Position numbers and translations under genes: made by a program
The notes under the pieces: model-generated
What the model saw: the letters and a program-made list of their open reading frames with translations, nothing else
What the model was told of the DNA's origin: nothing
Database searches by the model: none
In this document: positions 7,968 to 16,220 of the stretch, one piece after another
How the letters are laid out: each line of letters begins with the position of its first letter
Numbering within the stretch: position 1 is the first letter of the stretch
Assembly (NCBI RefSeq): GCF_010550245.1
Contig: NZ_JAAGLU010000002.1
Location: 248,001 to 312,000, forward strand
DNA from: Streptomyces sp. SID12501
GTDB lineage: Bacteria; Actinomycetota; Actinomycetes; Streptomycetales; Streptomycetaceae
Reading direction: 5' to 3'
DNA: 64,000 nt

Positions 7968-8711
7968 GTGCAACAGGACCAGCAGCGGGACGGGCAACAG
8001 GACGAGCAGTACGGGACTCGATTCCTTCCGTCGCCCAGGAACACCCTGCTGCTCAGGCGCCGTCCGGCCCGCCCCCGGGCTGCCGTGCTGGTGCTGCACG
8101 GCGGGCAGGCGACGAGCGAGCGCCGCTCCCGGCCCTGGCAGCTCGCCGCGCTGCGGATGGACCTCGTCGTGCGGGCGGTGACCGCCGCTCTGCCGCACGA
8201 GGACGTCCTGGTCGCCCAGGTCCGCTATCGCCTCCGCGGCTGGAACGGCGGACGCGCCGATCCCGTACGGGACACCGGGGAGGCGCTGCGCGACCTCGCC
8301 GCACTGGCCGGCCCGGTGCCCACCGTGCTGCTCGGTCACTCCATGGGCGGCCGGGCCGCCCTGCGCGCCGCCGGTCACCCGCAGGTGTGCGGCGTCGTGG
8401 CACTGGCCCCCTGGTGGCCGCCGGGCGAGCCGGTGGAGCAGACGGCGGGCCGGCACGTCGTCGCCCTGCACGGCGAACGGGACCGCGTCACCTCGCCCGC
8501 CGACGCGGCGGACTGTGTGCGCCGGGCGCGCAGTACTGGGGCGCGGGCCGGGATGGCCGTCATCGGCGGCGGCGACCACGCCATGCTGCGTCGCCCCCGC
8601 TTCTGGCACCGCACCACCGCTGCCCTCGTGGCCCACCTCCTCGACCCCGACGGCACCCCGGACCCCCTCCCCGAGGAGTGCTACGGCACCGGAGGTTTCC
8701 CGGTGCTCTGA
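7968..8711 (+). CDS. Alpha/beta-fold hydrolase
   Basis: 247-residue hydrolase. It has VLVLHGGQATSERRS (oxyanion region, about 41-55), the nucleophile elbow LLGHSMGGRAAL (about 121-132, Ser in GHSMGG), HGERDRVTSP with the likely acid (about 170) and the catalytic histidine in GGGDHAML (about 200). The GTG start at 7968 has GGGGTG upstream. It lies just beyond the pentamer repeat and overlaps the convergent YihY gene by 31 bp. The substrate is unknown. Confidence 0.85.
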   Translation: MQQDQQRDGQQDEQYGTRFLPSPRNTLLLRRRPARPRAAVLVLHGGQATSERRSRPWQLAALRMDLVVRAVTAALPHEDVLVAQVRYRLRGWNGGRADPVRDTGEALRDLAALAGPVPTVLLGHSMGGRAALRAAGHPQVCGVVALAPWWPPGEPVEQTAGRHVVALHGERDRVTSPADAADCVRRARSTGARAGMAVIGGGDHAMLRRPRFWHRTTAALVAHLLDPDGTPDPLPEECYGTGGFPVL

Positions 8712-9613
8712 GCGGGCGGCGCCTTGGAGAGTTCCGCCGCGAACTGCGCGCCGGTGAGCAGCGCCAGGTTCGACAGCCACAGCCAGACGAGGAAGACGAC
8801 GATGCCGGAGAGCGAGCCGTACAGCCTGCTGTAGGCGCCGAGTGTCGAGGCGTACGTCGAGAAGCCCGCGGAGACGGTCAGCCACAGCGCGGCGGCCAGC
8901 GCGCCGCCGGACAGGCTGTGCCCGCGTCGGCGCGCGATGTCGGGGCCGGTGTGGAAGACGATCACGACCAGCAGGGCGACGAGGCACAGCAGCAGCGGCC
9001 AGCGCAGCAGCCGCCACGTCCAGGCCACGGTGGCGTCCATGCCCAGGGTGCGGCCGACGGCCTCCGCGAGCGGGCCGGTGAGCAGCAGGGTGAGCGAGCC
9101 GACGAGGAGCAGCGCGAGCAGGACGAGCGCGGTGAGCACGATGCGGTGCGCCTTGCGCCAGGTCGAGCGCCGGTCCTCGACGCGGTGCATGCGGTGCAGG
9201 GCACGGCGGAAGACGGCGAGATAGCTGGTGGCCGACCACAGTGCGCTGGCCGCACCGGTCACGAGGAGAGGCCAGACCGTCCGGTCCGTGTCCAGCGCAT
9301 GGGTCAGGACGGTGTGCAGTTCGGCACCGGACTCGGCCGGGGCGTAGGCGGTGACGTGGGTGATGAAGCCCTCGGCCGTCTCCGGGCTGATCAGACCGAA
9401 CGCCAGGACCGTGGCCAGCATGGCGGGGAGCACCGCGAGGATCGCGTAGTACGTCAGCGCCGCCGCGTAGTCCGTGATGTCGTCGTTCCACAGTGACACC
9501 GGCGTGCGCCGCACCGCGGACCGCCAGGCCACGAACTGGCACGGCGACGGCCACGGGAGCCGACGCGCCCGGCGGACATCGCCGGACACGTCGGTGTACG
9601 GCTCAGCGGACAC
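8681..9613 (-). CDS. YihY/BrkB-family inner membrane protein
   Basis: About 310 residues with six transmembrane helices and the YihY/UPF0761 signature WNDDITDYAAALTYYAILAVLP (N-terminal; abbreviated: ALTYYAILAVLP) plus FSTYASTLGAYSRLYGSLSG near residue 250. It is the last gene of the Asp23/AmaP operon. GTG at 9613 overlaps the AmaP stop by 11 bp; a longer start at 9637 is also open and neither has a clear ribosome site. The family is of uncertain function, possibly a transporter or envelope maintenance protein. Confidence 0.85.
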   Translation of the reverse strand: MSAEPYTDVSGDVRRARRLPWPSPCQFVAWRSAVRRTPVSLWNDDITDYAAALTYYAILAVLPAMLATVLAFGLISPETAEGFITHVTAYAPAESGAELHTVLTHALDTDRTVWPLLVTGAASALWSATSYLAVFRRALHRMHRVEDRRSTWRKAHRIVLTALVLLALLLVGSLTLLLTGPLAEAVGRTLGMDATVAWTWRLLRWPLLLCLVALLVVIVFHTGPDIARRRGHSLSGGALAAALWLTVSAGFSTYASTLGAYSRLYGSLSGIVVFLVWLWLSNLALLTGAQFAAELSKAPPAQSTGKPPVP

Positions 9614-10190
9614 GGGGCATGCGGTGCGAGGCGGCACTCAGCCGGACCCGGGTGTGCGCCGTGTACGGTGCCGCAGCTGTCCCGGCCTCGGCCGTCACCG
9701 CGCGCAGGGCGGGCAGTACGGCGTCCGGGGACGTGTCGGGTTCCAGCCAGACCCGTAGATCCAGGTCCAGTCGCCGGCCGCGCCGGGGCAGTACCCGGGC
9801 GTGGCTGCGGGCGATGCCCGGGAGGGCCGCCGTGCGCGCGGTCAGCGCCTCGGCCAGGGCCTGGGGGCGCACCGTGCAGCGGGGGGAGGGCAGGGCGAGG
9901 TGCCGGGTCGGGCCCCGGCCGAACCGTGCGACGGAGAAGAGCGCGAACAGCACGGTCAGGCCGATCGCCGCAGCCATGACGGCGGGCGTCCACCAGCCCT
10001 CGGCGCGGAGGCGCGTCAGCCCGTCCTCGTCGAGCAGGACGGTGCCCGTACCGGCGGTCGGCCACCATGACGGCAGCCGGTCCGCGAGGTGGCGGTCGGT
10101 GGCGGCGAGCCAGGAGCCCGCGAGGACGAGCGCTACTCCGACGCCGCCGAGGACGGCGCGGTTGACGACGGTACTGGTGCGGCCCCTCAC
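9603..10190 (-). CDS. amaP: AmaP-like alkaline-shock membrane anchor
   Basis: 195-residue protein with two helices (about residues 11-30, VLGGVGVALVLAGSWLAA, and 70-90, PAVMAAAIGLTVLFALFSV), the layout of AmaP, which holds Asp23/Gls24 proteins at the membrane. A folded C-terminal part follows (LDLRVWLEPDTSPDAVLPAL). The ATG overlaps the preceding DUF6286 stop by 4 bp. It belongs to an operon with two Asp23-type proteins, a DUF2273-like peptide and YihY. Confidence 0.75.
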   Translation of the reverse strand: MRGRTSTVVNRAVLGGVGVALVLAGSWLAATDRHLADRLPSWWPTAGTGTVLLDEDGLTRLRAEGWWTPAVMAAAIGLTVLFALFSVARFGRGPTRHLALPSPRCTVRPQALAEALTARTAALPGIARSHARVLPRRGRRLDLDLRVWLEPDTSPDAVLPALRAVTAEAGTAAAPYTAHTRVRLSAASHRMPRVR

Positions 10191-11221
10191 TGGTCGCCTC
10201 CCGGGGTGGAGGCGGAGGCTGAGGCGGAGGCGGGGAAGGCGACCAGTGAGGGGCCGCCGTCACCGTGTCCCGGAGTGTCCGCTGTCGGGGCGGGACGCTG
10301 CCACACGTGCTCCGGCGTGACGGTGACCCGCAACCGGTGACCGCCGCCCAGGAGGCAGCCGGCCAGGGTGTCCCGGGCGGCGGCCGTGACGGCGGTGTGC
10401 GCGTGCGCCCGGTCGCCGAAGGCGAGCCCGGCCCGCACGGTGACCCGTCGGCGCCGCACGCGTACCCGCACCGCTCCGACGCCGTCCACGTCTCCCACCG
10501 CGTCGCGGACCAGGGCCTCCACCGCCGAGCGGTCCACCGCGGCGTCGACGTGGGCCGCCGAGGTACGGACGGTGTACTGGCGACGCCGGCCGGGGGAGAG
10601 AGCGAGAACGATCATCCAGACGCCCAGCAGGGCGGTCAACCCGCCCACGGCGACGACAGCCGGGTCGCCGGGCCCGTGCCCGGCCGCCCAGTGCACGGCG
10701 GAGGTCCGCCAGGCGGCGGCCGTCCGGTGCGCGGTGTGCACCCGGACCAGGTCGAGGGCGAGCGCACCGCACCCCAGGGCGGCCACCGCGGACAGCACGG
10801 CGACCGGAATCCGGCGCCGGGACCACCAGCGCCGGGGCGTACGGCTCTCACGGCCGTCCGGGGCGTCCGGGGCGTCCGGGTCGGCCTCCAGGGCCGGGGA
10901 CACCAGTGGGTGGGAGGACGAGGTCGGCGGGGCGAGCGAGATGACGCTGACGCGCGCGGCCGGCACGTCGAGGCCCGTCAGTTCCCGGGTGCGTTCCACG
11001 ACGTGCCGCTGAACGTCCCGCACGGTGTCGGTCAGCGGAGCTGGATAGGGCAGCGTCACCGCGAGGGACACGTCCGCCCTTCTGCCGCGCACGGACGCCG
11101 CGGCCCGGGCCGTCCGGGCGCCGCCCCGGGCGGGCAGCACCTCGGTGGTCGCCCGCTCGGCGATCCTGCGCACCGCCCGCTCCGAGACGGTGGTGGTGCC
11201 CCGCTGCGCGGCGGCGGTCAT
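10187..11221 (-). CDS. Asp23/Gls24-like and DUF6286 double-domain membrane protein
   Basis: 344-residue protein. The N-terminal Asp23/Gls24-like part (VSERAVRRIAERATTEVL, then ADVSLAVTLPYPAPL and DVQRHVVERTRELTGLDV) is followed by a two-helix membrane section (about 150-235) and a C-terminal DUF6286 domain (ALVRDAVGDVDGVGAVRVRV). The ATG at 11221 overlaps the stop of the DUF2273-like gene and the protein ends overlapping AmaP. The short Ala/Ser-rich tail is low complexity. Role: envelope stress scaffold, by family. Confidence 0.8.
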   Translation of the reverse strand: MTAAAQRGTTTVSERAVRRIAERATTEVLPARGGARTARAAASVRGRRADVSLAVTLPYPAPLTDTVRDVQRHVVERTRELTGLDVPAARVSVISLAPPTSSSHPLVSPALEADPDAPDAPDGRESRTPRRWWSRRRIPVAVLSAVAALGCGALALDLVRVHTAHRTAAAWRTSAVHWAAGHGPGDPAVVAVGGLTALLGVWMIVLALSPGRRRQYTVRTSAAHVDAAVDRSAVEALVRDAVGDVDGVGAVRVRVRRRRVTVRAGLAFGDRAHAHTAVTAAARDTLAGCLLGGGHRLRVTVTPEHVWQRPAPTADTPGHGDGGPSLVAFPASASASASTPGGDQ

Positions 11222-11412
11222 CGACGGCTCCGCTCGAACGCGTCCCGCACGTCCCGTACATCCCGGATGCTGCCGCCGCCCTCGGCCCACCGGCCCAGCA
11301 TCCAGCCCAGGGCGCCGAGAGCGGCCACGAGCAGGAAGGCGCCGAACCCGCCGAACCAGCCGGCGAACGCCAGGGCCATACCCGCGATCATGCCTACGAA
11401 CGGTGTGCTCAT
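11218..11412 (-). CDS. Small DUF2273-like membrane peptide
   Basis: 64-residue peptide, MSTPFVGMIAGMALAFAG onward, with two hydrophobic helices and a charged tail (RDVRDVRDAFERSRR). DUF2273-type peptides regularly sit between Asp23 and AmaP genes. ATG 11412 is preferred over 11418 because AGAGG lies 9 nt upstream instead of 3. It overlaps the next start by 4 bp. Confidence 0.75.
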   Translation of the reverse strand: MSTPFVGMIAGMALAFAGWFGGFGAFLLVAALGALGWMLGRWAEGGGSIRDVRDVRDAFERSRR

Positions 11413-11459
11413 GCCCATCCACCTCTCACCCGGTCCACTCCTGCCCCTGACCGGCCGCC

Positions 11460-12014
11460 CTACTCCACGCGGGCCTCGGTCGTGCTCGCGGACTCCTCGT
11501 CGTCGGGCAGGTGGACGTCGTTGACCGTGATGTTCACCTCGACGACCTCAAGCCCGGTGACGCGCTCCACGGCGGAGACGACGTTCTCCCGGACGTCCTG
11601 GGCGACGTCCATCACGGACACCCCGTACTCGACGACCAGGTCCAGGTCGATGGCCGTCTGCCGCTCGCCCACCTCGACCTTCACGCCGCGGCCCACGTTG
11701 GGCCGGCCGCCGGGCACGCGCTCGCGTACGGCGCCGAAGCTGCGCGAGAGCCCGCCGCCCATGTCGTGCACGCCGGGGATCTCCCGGGCGGCGATGCCCG
11801 CCACCTTCACCACGACGACGTCGGCGATCGACGTCCGGCCACGGTTCGCGGCAGGCTGGTCGGCTCCCGTCGCACCGCCGGACACGGCCGTCGTGGTCTG
11901 CGGCGACCTGACCGGCTGCGGGGTGCCCAGGTCCAGGTCCTTGTTGGCGTTGGTGTTGGTGTTGGTGTTGGGGTTGGCGTTGGCGTTGGCGACTGGTGCG
12001 GTCTGCGTGGTCAT
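11460..12014 (-). CDS. Asp23/Gls24 family envelope stress protein
   Basis: 184-residue protein. An N-terminal Asn/Thr/Ala tract (NANANPNTNTNTNAN, encoded by a GTTGGY hexamer repeat) leads into the Asp23 domain: TSIADVVVVKVAGIAAREIPGV (core about 61-80), VKVEVGERQTAIDLDLVVEYG, and VTGLEVVEVNITVNDVHLPDD at the end. It is the first gene of the operon running to YihY. Homologues localise under the membrane and respond to alkaline or envelope stress. The repeat tract length may vary between strains. Confidence 0.9.
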   Translation of the reverse strand: MTTQTAPVANANANPNTNTNTNANKDLDLGTPQPVRSPQTTTAVSGGATGADQPAANRGRTSIADVVVVKVAGIAAREIPGVHDMGGGLSRSFGAVRERVPGGRPNVGRGVKVEVGERQTAIDLDLVVEYGVSVMDVAQDVRENVVSAVERVTGLEVVEVNITVNDVHLPDDEESASTTEARVE

Positions 12015-12072
12015 GGCATGCCCATCTCTGTCTCGTCGCTGATGTGCTCCGCTTATGTGCCTTCACTCCGTC

Positions 12073-12093
12073 AGACCCGGCCCGGCCGGGTCT
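12073..12093. promoter_or_regulatory. Perfect palindrome upstream of the Asp23 operon
   Basis: AGACCCGGCC, one base, GGCCGGGTCT: 10-bp perfect arms. It lies 59 bp upstream of the Asp23 start and 25 bp before the fasciclin terminator. It could be an operator or a second arm of transcription termination; nothing distinguishes these. Confidence 0.35.
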
Positions 12094-12117
12094 GTGACGC
12101 GGGTACCCGGAAAAACC

Positions 12118-12145
12118 TCGGGGCGCCACCGAAGTGGCGCCCCGA
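12118..12145 (-). terminator. Terminator of the fasciclin gene
   Basis: Perfect 12-bp stem (TCGGGGCGCCAC and its complement) with a CGAA tetraloop, 13 bp beyond the fasciclin stop. Confidence 0.75.
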
Positions 12146-12158
12146 ATATGACGGTCCG

Positions 12159-12830
12159 TCAGCTGGTGGGCATGAGAACGGTGTCGATGATGTAGACGTT
12201 GGCGTTGGCGGTCTTCACGTTGCCGCAGACGACCTTGGCGGAGTCGTTGACGGTGTAGGACTCACCGGAGCCCGAGGTGGTCACCTTCGACGTCTCCAGG
12301 GTGTCGAAGGAGCCCTTCTCCAGGTCCTTGGGGGTCAGCTTCTGGCCCACCACGTGGTAGGTGAGGATCTTCGTCAGCTGGGCCTTGTCGTTCAGGACCT
12401 TGTCAAGGGTCGCCTTCGGGATCTTGGCGAAGGCGTCGTTGGTCGGCGCGAACACGGTGATGTTCTGGGCGTTGTTGAGGGTGTCGACCAGGCCGGCCTT
12501 CTTCACCGCCGCCACCAGCGTGGACAGGGCGGGGTTGTTGGACGCGGCGGTGGCCACCGGGTCCTGGGCCATGCCGTCGAACGAGCCGGCACCGCTCGCG
12601 GGCACCGCCGAACAGGCGGAGCCGAACGGCTGGTCGGCCGTGGTGGCGCTGCCGGAACCGGTCATGCCGTCGTCCGACGTGGCGGCCGAAGCGGACGCCT
12701 TCGTCGAGGAGTCGGACTTGGCGGAGTCGCTGCCGCTGTCGTCGGAGCAGGCGCTCAGGGCCAGCGGCAGGACGGCCGCCGCGGCGACGGTCGCGGCGAT
12801 ACGGCGGGTACGGCTGATGCGGGTGTTCAT
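12159..12830 (-). CDS. Fasciclin-domain lipoprotein (MPT83-like)
   Basis: 223-residue exported lipoprotein. It has a lipobox LPLALSAC with Cys at about residue 28, a Ser/Asp/Lys-rich linker, then one FAS1 domain (about 85-223) with NITVFAPTNDAFAKIP and LTYHVVGQKLT, ending NVYIIDTVLMPTS. AGGAG lies 8 nt before the ATG. In mycobacteria the secreted fasciclin proteins MPT70/MPT83 are principal SigK targets; here the gene lies beside the SigK-type promoter cluster, but no CCAATCC promoter is seen directly before it, so it may be read through from the Mo oxidoreductase 116 bp upstream. Confidence 0.92.
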   Translation of the reverse strand: MNTRISRTRRIAATVAAAAVLPLALSACSDDSGSDSAKSDSSTKASASAATSDDGMTGSGSATTADQPFGSACSAVPASGAGSFDGMAQDPVATAASNNPALSTLVAAVKKAGLVDTLNNAQNITVFAPTNDAFAKIPKATLDKVLNDKAQLTKILTYHVVGQKLTPKDLEKGSFDTLETSKVTTSGSGESYTVNDSAKVVCGNVKTANANVYIIDTVLMPTS

Positions 12831-12896
12831 GGTGTTTCTCCTGTGGGTCGGTGCGGTCTGAGCCGCGTTCGTACGGGGGTCGGGGAAGGTGGCTTG

Positions 12897-12936
12897 AGAG
12901 GCCAGAGGTCAGAGGCCAGAGGCCAGGGGTCAGGGG
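12897..12936. repeat. Tandem AGAGGCC/AGAGGTC repeat
   Basis: About six degenerate 7-10-bp units of GAGGCCA/GAGGTCA between the fasciclin start and the Mo oxidoreductase stop. No gene lies in this short interval. Confidence 0.6.
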
Positions 12937-12946
12937 GAGGCCGGGA

Positions 12947-14671
12947 TCAGTCGACGGTCACGACCACGGAGTGCCATCCGCTGGCGCCGTCGGGGATGGT
13001 GCGGGCGCGCTTCTCGGTCTGCACCGCGCCGGTGCGGTCGGTGGCGCGGGCGGTGAGGGTGTGGCCGCCCTTGGTGGCCTGCCAGGGGAAGGACCACTGG
13101 CGCCAGGTGTCGCGGGTGTCCTCGGCGGCGAGCCGGGCCTCCTGCCAGGGGCCGTCGTCGACCCGGACCTCGACCCTGTCGATGCCGCGGTGCTGGGCCC
13201 ACGCGACCCCGGCGACCATGACCGCGCCGGTGCCGGGGCGGGCGAAGGGCCTGGGGGTGTCGATACGGCACTGCGTCTTGACCGGCGCCCTGCGGGCCCA
13301 GCCGCGCCTGACCCAGTAGGGGTCGTAGGCGTCGAACGTGGTCAGCTCGATGTCCTTGATCCACTTGCAGGCCGAGACGTAGCCGTAGAGGCCGGGCACC
13401 ACCATGCGGACCGGGAAGCCGTGCTCGAAGGGCAGCGGTTCGCCGTTCATGCCCAGCGCGAGGAGGGCGTCGCGGCCGTCCATCACGTCCTCGACCGGGC
13501 TGCCGATCGTCATCCCGTCCACCGAGCGGGCCACCAGTTGGTCGGCCGGCCCGCCCTTCGAGGGCGGCCTCACCCCGCACTCGGCCAGCAGACCGGCCAG
13601 TCGTACGCCGATCCAGCGGGCGTTGCCGACGTACGGGCCGCCGACCTCGTTCGAGACGCAGGTGAGCGTGATGTCCCGCTCGACCAGCTCGCGCCGCAGC
13701 AGGTCGTCGAAGGAGAGGGTGACCGGCCGGACGACGCCGGCGCCGTGGATGCGCAGCCGCCATTCGGTGGCGTCGACCCTGGGCACCACCAGGGCGGTGT
13801 CGACCCGGTAGAAGTCGCTGTTGGGTGTGACGAAAGGGCTCACCCCCGGGATCCGCAGCCGGGCGCCCCTGGACACGGCCCGGGCCGGGGAGGCTGGTGC
13901 GGGCAGCACCACGTTCCTGCGGGAGGCGACCGCGTCCTGCCCGCCGGAAGCGCTCAGTGAGCGGCCGAGCAGACCGGCTCCCGCCGATGCCACGGCCGCC
14001 GCGCCCGCCACGATCACGAAGCCGCGCCGGTCCCAGCCCTCGCCGGACGACGAAGTTCCGGACGGCGATGTGCCGGGCGCCGACTGGCCGGGCGCGGATG
14101 TGTCGGACTCCGAAGTCCCGGACGGTGATGTGCGGGACTCCGACGCATCGGGCGCCGACAAGTGGGGCGCCGATGTGCCGGACGGTGACCGGCCGGGCGC
14201 CGACGTTCCGGACGCGGATGCCCGGGGCCCGAGGCGGCCCGTGAGGACGTACAGGAGAACCGCTCCGGCGGCGGCGCCTGCCACGGAGGGCAGCGCGTCC
14301 GTGACACCGGTCGAGTCGGGCCTGCTCGTCGCCGCGACGGCGCCGACGACTCCGAACAACAGCACGCCGGCCGCGCCGGTGCGCCTGAACCGCAGGGCGA
14401 GAATTCCGAGCGCCAGTGCGAAAAGCGCCAGTACCGCGAGAATTCCGAGCTGAAGAACCAGCTTGTCGTCGGAACCGAAATTCCGGATCGCCCAGTCCTT
14501 GACGGTGGCGGGAGTCCTGTCGATCGCCGCGCCGCCCACTGCGACGACAGGACCGGCCTGCGGACGCACGCCTCCCGCCACCGCCTCGGCGACCGTGAGC
14601 GCGGCGAATCCCGCCAAGACGCCGCTGAGCGCGCCCAGCAGCGGCGGTGCTTTCTTCTCGTTCTCGGTCAC
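12947..14671 (-). CDS. Membrane-anchored sulfite-oxidase-like molybdopterin oxidoreductase
   Basis: 574 residues: four N-terminal helices (to about residue 140), a degenerate Ser/Pro/Gly/Thr repeat linker (about 145-215, units like SAPGTSPSG), a second anchor (about 220-240), the Mo-cofactor domain with the likely Mo-ligand Cys in ITLTCVSNEVGGPYVGNARW (at about 340), and a dimerisation domain ending in HSVVVTVD. It would act outside the membrane on sulfite, sulfoxides or similar. The GTG at 14671 begins 7 nt after a SigK-type -10, so a leaderless message is likely; GTG 14716 would lie upstream of that start point. Confidence 0.87.
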   Translation of the reverse strand: MTENEKKAPPLLGALSGVLAGFAALTVAEAVAGGVRPQAGPVVAVGGAAIDRTPATVKDWAIRNFGSDDKLVLQLGILAVLALFALALGILALRFRRTGAAGVLLFGVVGAVAATSRPDSTGVTDALPSVAGAAAGAVLLYVLTGRLGPRASASGTSAPGRSPSGTSAPHLSAPDASESRTSPSGTSESDTSAPGQSAPGTSPSGTSSSGEGWDRRGFVIVAGAAAVASAGAGLLGRSLSASGGQDAVASRRNVVLPAPASPARAVSRGARLRIPGVSPFVTPNSDFYRVDTALVVPRVDATEWRLRIHGAGVVRPVTLSFDDLLRRELVERDITLTCVSNEVGGPYVGNARWIGVRLAGLLAECGVRPPSKGGPADQLVARSVDGMTIGSPVEDVMDGRDALLALGMNGEPLPFEHGFPVRMVVPGLYGYVSACKWIKDIELTTFDAYDPYWVRRGWARRAPVKTQCRIDTPRPFARPGTGAVMVAGVAWAQHRGIDRVEVRVDDGPWQEARLAAEDTRDTWRQWSFPWQATKGGHTLTARATDRTGAVQTEKRARTIPDGASGWHSVVVTVD

Positions 14672-14677
14672 GGTGGG

Positions 14678-14706
14678 AATCCGGCCCCGAAAGCCGGGCG
14701 GATTGG
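14678..14706 (-). promoter_or_regulatory. SigK-type promoter of the Mo oxidoreductase
   Basis: On the minus strand CCAATCC (14706-14700), 16-bp spacer, CGGATT (14683-14678). The GTG start begins 7 nt after the -10. Together with the divergent promoter it forms an 11-bp inverted repeat (CGGATTGGTCG/CGACCAATCCG, 14699-14709 and 14738-14748). Confidence 0.6.
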
Positions 14707-14740
14707 TCGCCCCCACGATCGGATGATTTTCCCTTTCCGA

Positions 14741-14769
14741 CCAATCCGTGCCCGCTTCCGTTACGGAAA
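14741..14769 (+). promoter_or_regulatory. SigK-type promoter of the ECF/Asp23 operon
   Basis: CCAATCC at 14741-14747, 16-bp spacer, CGGAAA at 14764-14769. It is divergent from the Mo oxidoreductase promoter, with the two -35 elements 34 bp apart. The -10 differs from the other three copies at its last two bases. Confidence 0.5.
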
Positions 14770-14782
14770 AAGGGGAGTGAAA

Positions 14783-14860
14783 GTGCTCCCACGCGGCATC
14801 CGTAAGGTGCCCGTCTCCCGAAGTTCTTCATGTTCTTGTCGTTCTTGTCGTTCTCCGTAA
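14783..14860 (+). other. Possible 25-codon Cys-containing leader ORF
   Basis: GTG at 14783 with GGGGAG five bases upstream, reading VLPRGIRKVPVSR, then SSSCSCRSCRSP and TAA. It lies in the roughly 155-nt leader between the promoter and the ECF sigma start. Three Cys in the last nine residues recall cysteine-attenuation leader peptides, but this is weak evidence. Confidence 0.25.
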
Positions 14861-14931
14861 CGGGGACGGCGCTGCGGTGTCCAACCTTCGGACGACTGGA
14901 AAACGGGACGACCGGACGAAAGGAGTCGCCA

Positions 14932-15516
14932 GTGGCGGGTGACCGCACCCGGAGCGCACCACCGGACACCCGGGCCGACCCGGACGACGTCCTGCTGACG
15001 GTCAGGGCCGGCGAAGGCGACGAGGACGCCTTCGCCGTGCTCGTGCAGCGGCACGCGCCCGCCCTGATCCGGCTCGCCACGGGTCTGCTCGGGACCCGTA
15101 CCGAGGCGGAGGACGCCGTGCAGGACGCCTTCCTCAGTGCCTGGCGGAGGCTGCCGGAGTTCCAGGGGCGCTCCTCCTTCGGCACCTGGACCTACCGGAT
15201 CGTCACCAACCGCTGCCTGAACGTGCTGCGGGCCCGCAAACCCGTGGCCTCGCTGGAGGCGGCGGGTGACGTGCCCGCGGCCGAGCACACCACCTCCCCG
15301 GCCCGCATCACGGAGGCCCACGAAGCCGTCCGCGAGTTGCGGGAGGCCCTCGACCTGCTCTCGGCCGAACAGCGGGCCTGCTGGGTGCTGCGCGAACTGG
15401 ACGGCCGCTCCTACGAGTTCATCGCGGACACGGTCGGCATCAGCCAGGAGGCCGTCCGCGCCCGTGTCTTCCGCGCCCGCCGTTGTCTCACCCAAGCACT
15501 GGGGGCCTGGCGATGA
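14932..15516 (+). CDS. ECF RNA polymerase sigma factor
   Basis: 194 residues. Region 2 includes FAVLVQRHAPALIRLATGLLG and AEDAVQDAFLSAWRRL (about 30-75); region 4 includes SAEQRACWVLRELDGRSYEFIADTVG and ISQEAVRARVFRARR (about 140-188). The GTG at 14932 follows AAAGGAG. Its stop overlaps the ATG of the zinc-motif/Asp23 protein (ATGA). The partner carries an anti-sigma-like Cys/His motif and so may control it. Confidence 0.9.
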   Translation: MAGDRTRSAPPDTRADPDDVLLTVRAGEGDEDAFAVLVQRHAPALIRLATGLLGTRTEAEDAVQDAFLSAWRRLPEFQGRSSFGTWTYRIVTNRCLNVLRARKPVASLEAAGDVPAAEHTTSPARITEAHEAVRELREALDLLSAEQRACWVLRELDGRSYEFIADTVGISQEAVRARVFRARRCLTQALGAWR

Positions 15517-16220
15517 CCGACCGCACCGAACCGCCGAACAACGCGTCCACCCACGCTGACGACGACGAACTCCTGCCGTGCGGAAGGCTGTTGTCGCGGA
15601 CCTGGAACGACTGGGAACAGCGGTCCGACGGCACCGATTACTCTGACGACACCGGCGGCACGGACTCCCACCTGCGGTCCTGCCCGTACTGCAGTCAGGC
15701 CGTCAGCGGACTCGACCGCCTGGAGTCCGTGGTGCGCGGCCTGCAGGAGGAGACGGACACCGCCGCCTACGACGCCGGGCCGCTGACCCGGCGGGTCATG
15801 GACGTCGTACGCCTCGAACTGCGTCCGGGGCGCCCCCTGCCCCTCGGTGAACCCGCCGAGGACCTGTGGATCATGGAGGCGGTCGCGGCCCGCGCGCTGC
15901 GCGCGGCGGCCGAGACGGTCGCGGGCGTCCGGGCAGGCTCCTGCCGGCTTTTTGATGCTCCGGCCGACGCCCACTCCGACGCCTGCTCCAGCTCCCACGC
16001 CCACTCCGACACCTCTGCCGACGGCGCCGTCGGAGTCCGCCTCGACATCCACGCCCCGGCCGACGTCTCCCTGCCGGACCTCGCCGCCCGGGTGCGTGAG
16101 CGGGTACGGGAGGCCGCTTACCGCGAACTGGGCATGGTCGTGGCGGCCGTGGACATCCGTGTCACCGATCTCCTCCACACTCCGGCCGACGACGGCCAGG
16201 AAGAAGGCCGTACGCCATGA
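15513..16220 (+). CDS. Zinc-motif plus Asp23/Gls24-type protein, probable regulator of the ECF sigma
   Basis: 235 residues. The N-terminal half carries HLRSCPYCSQAVSGLDRLE (about 55-75), the H-x3-C-x2-C layout of zinc-binding anti-sigma domains. It is followed by a Ser/His/Asp repeat (about 150-170) and a C-terminal Asp23-like domain (VRLDIHAPADVSLPDLAARV then AYRELGMVVAAVDIRVTDLL). No membrane helix is seen. It is coupled on both sides by 4-bp overlaps. Fusion of an anti-sigma finger to an Asp23 domain would let envelope state report to the sigma factor; this is inference. Confidence 0.75.
   Translation: MTDRTEPPNNASTHADDDELLPCGRLLSRTWNDWEQRSDGTDYSDDTGGTDSHLRSCPYCSQAVSGLDRLESVVRGLQEETDTAAYDAGPLTRRVMDVVRLELRPGRPLPLGEPAEDLWIMEAVAARALRAAAETVAGVRAGSCRLFDAPADAHSDACSSSHAHSDTSADGAVGVRLDIHAPADVSLPDLAARVRERVREAAYRELGMVVAAVDIRVTDLLHTPADDGQEEGRTP

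Noticed and set aside
12930..15185. 751-codon minus-strand open frame overlapping the Mo oxidoreductase and ECF sigma genes
   Set aside because: Arginine-rich out-of-frame reading of the Mo oxidoreductase.
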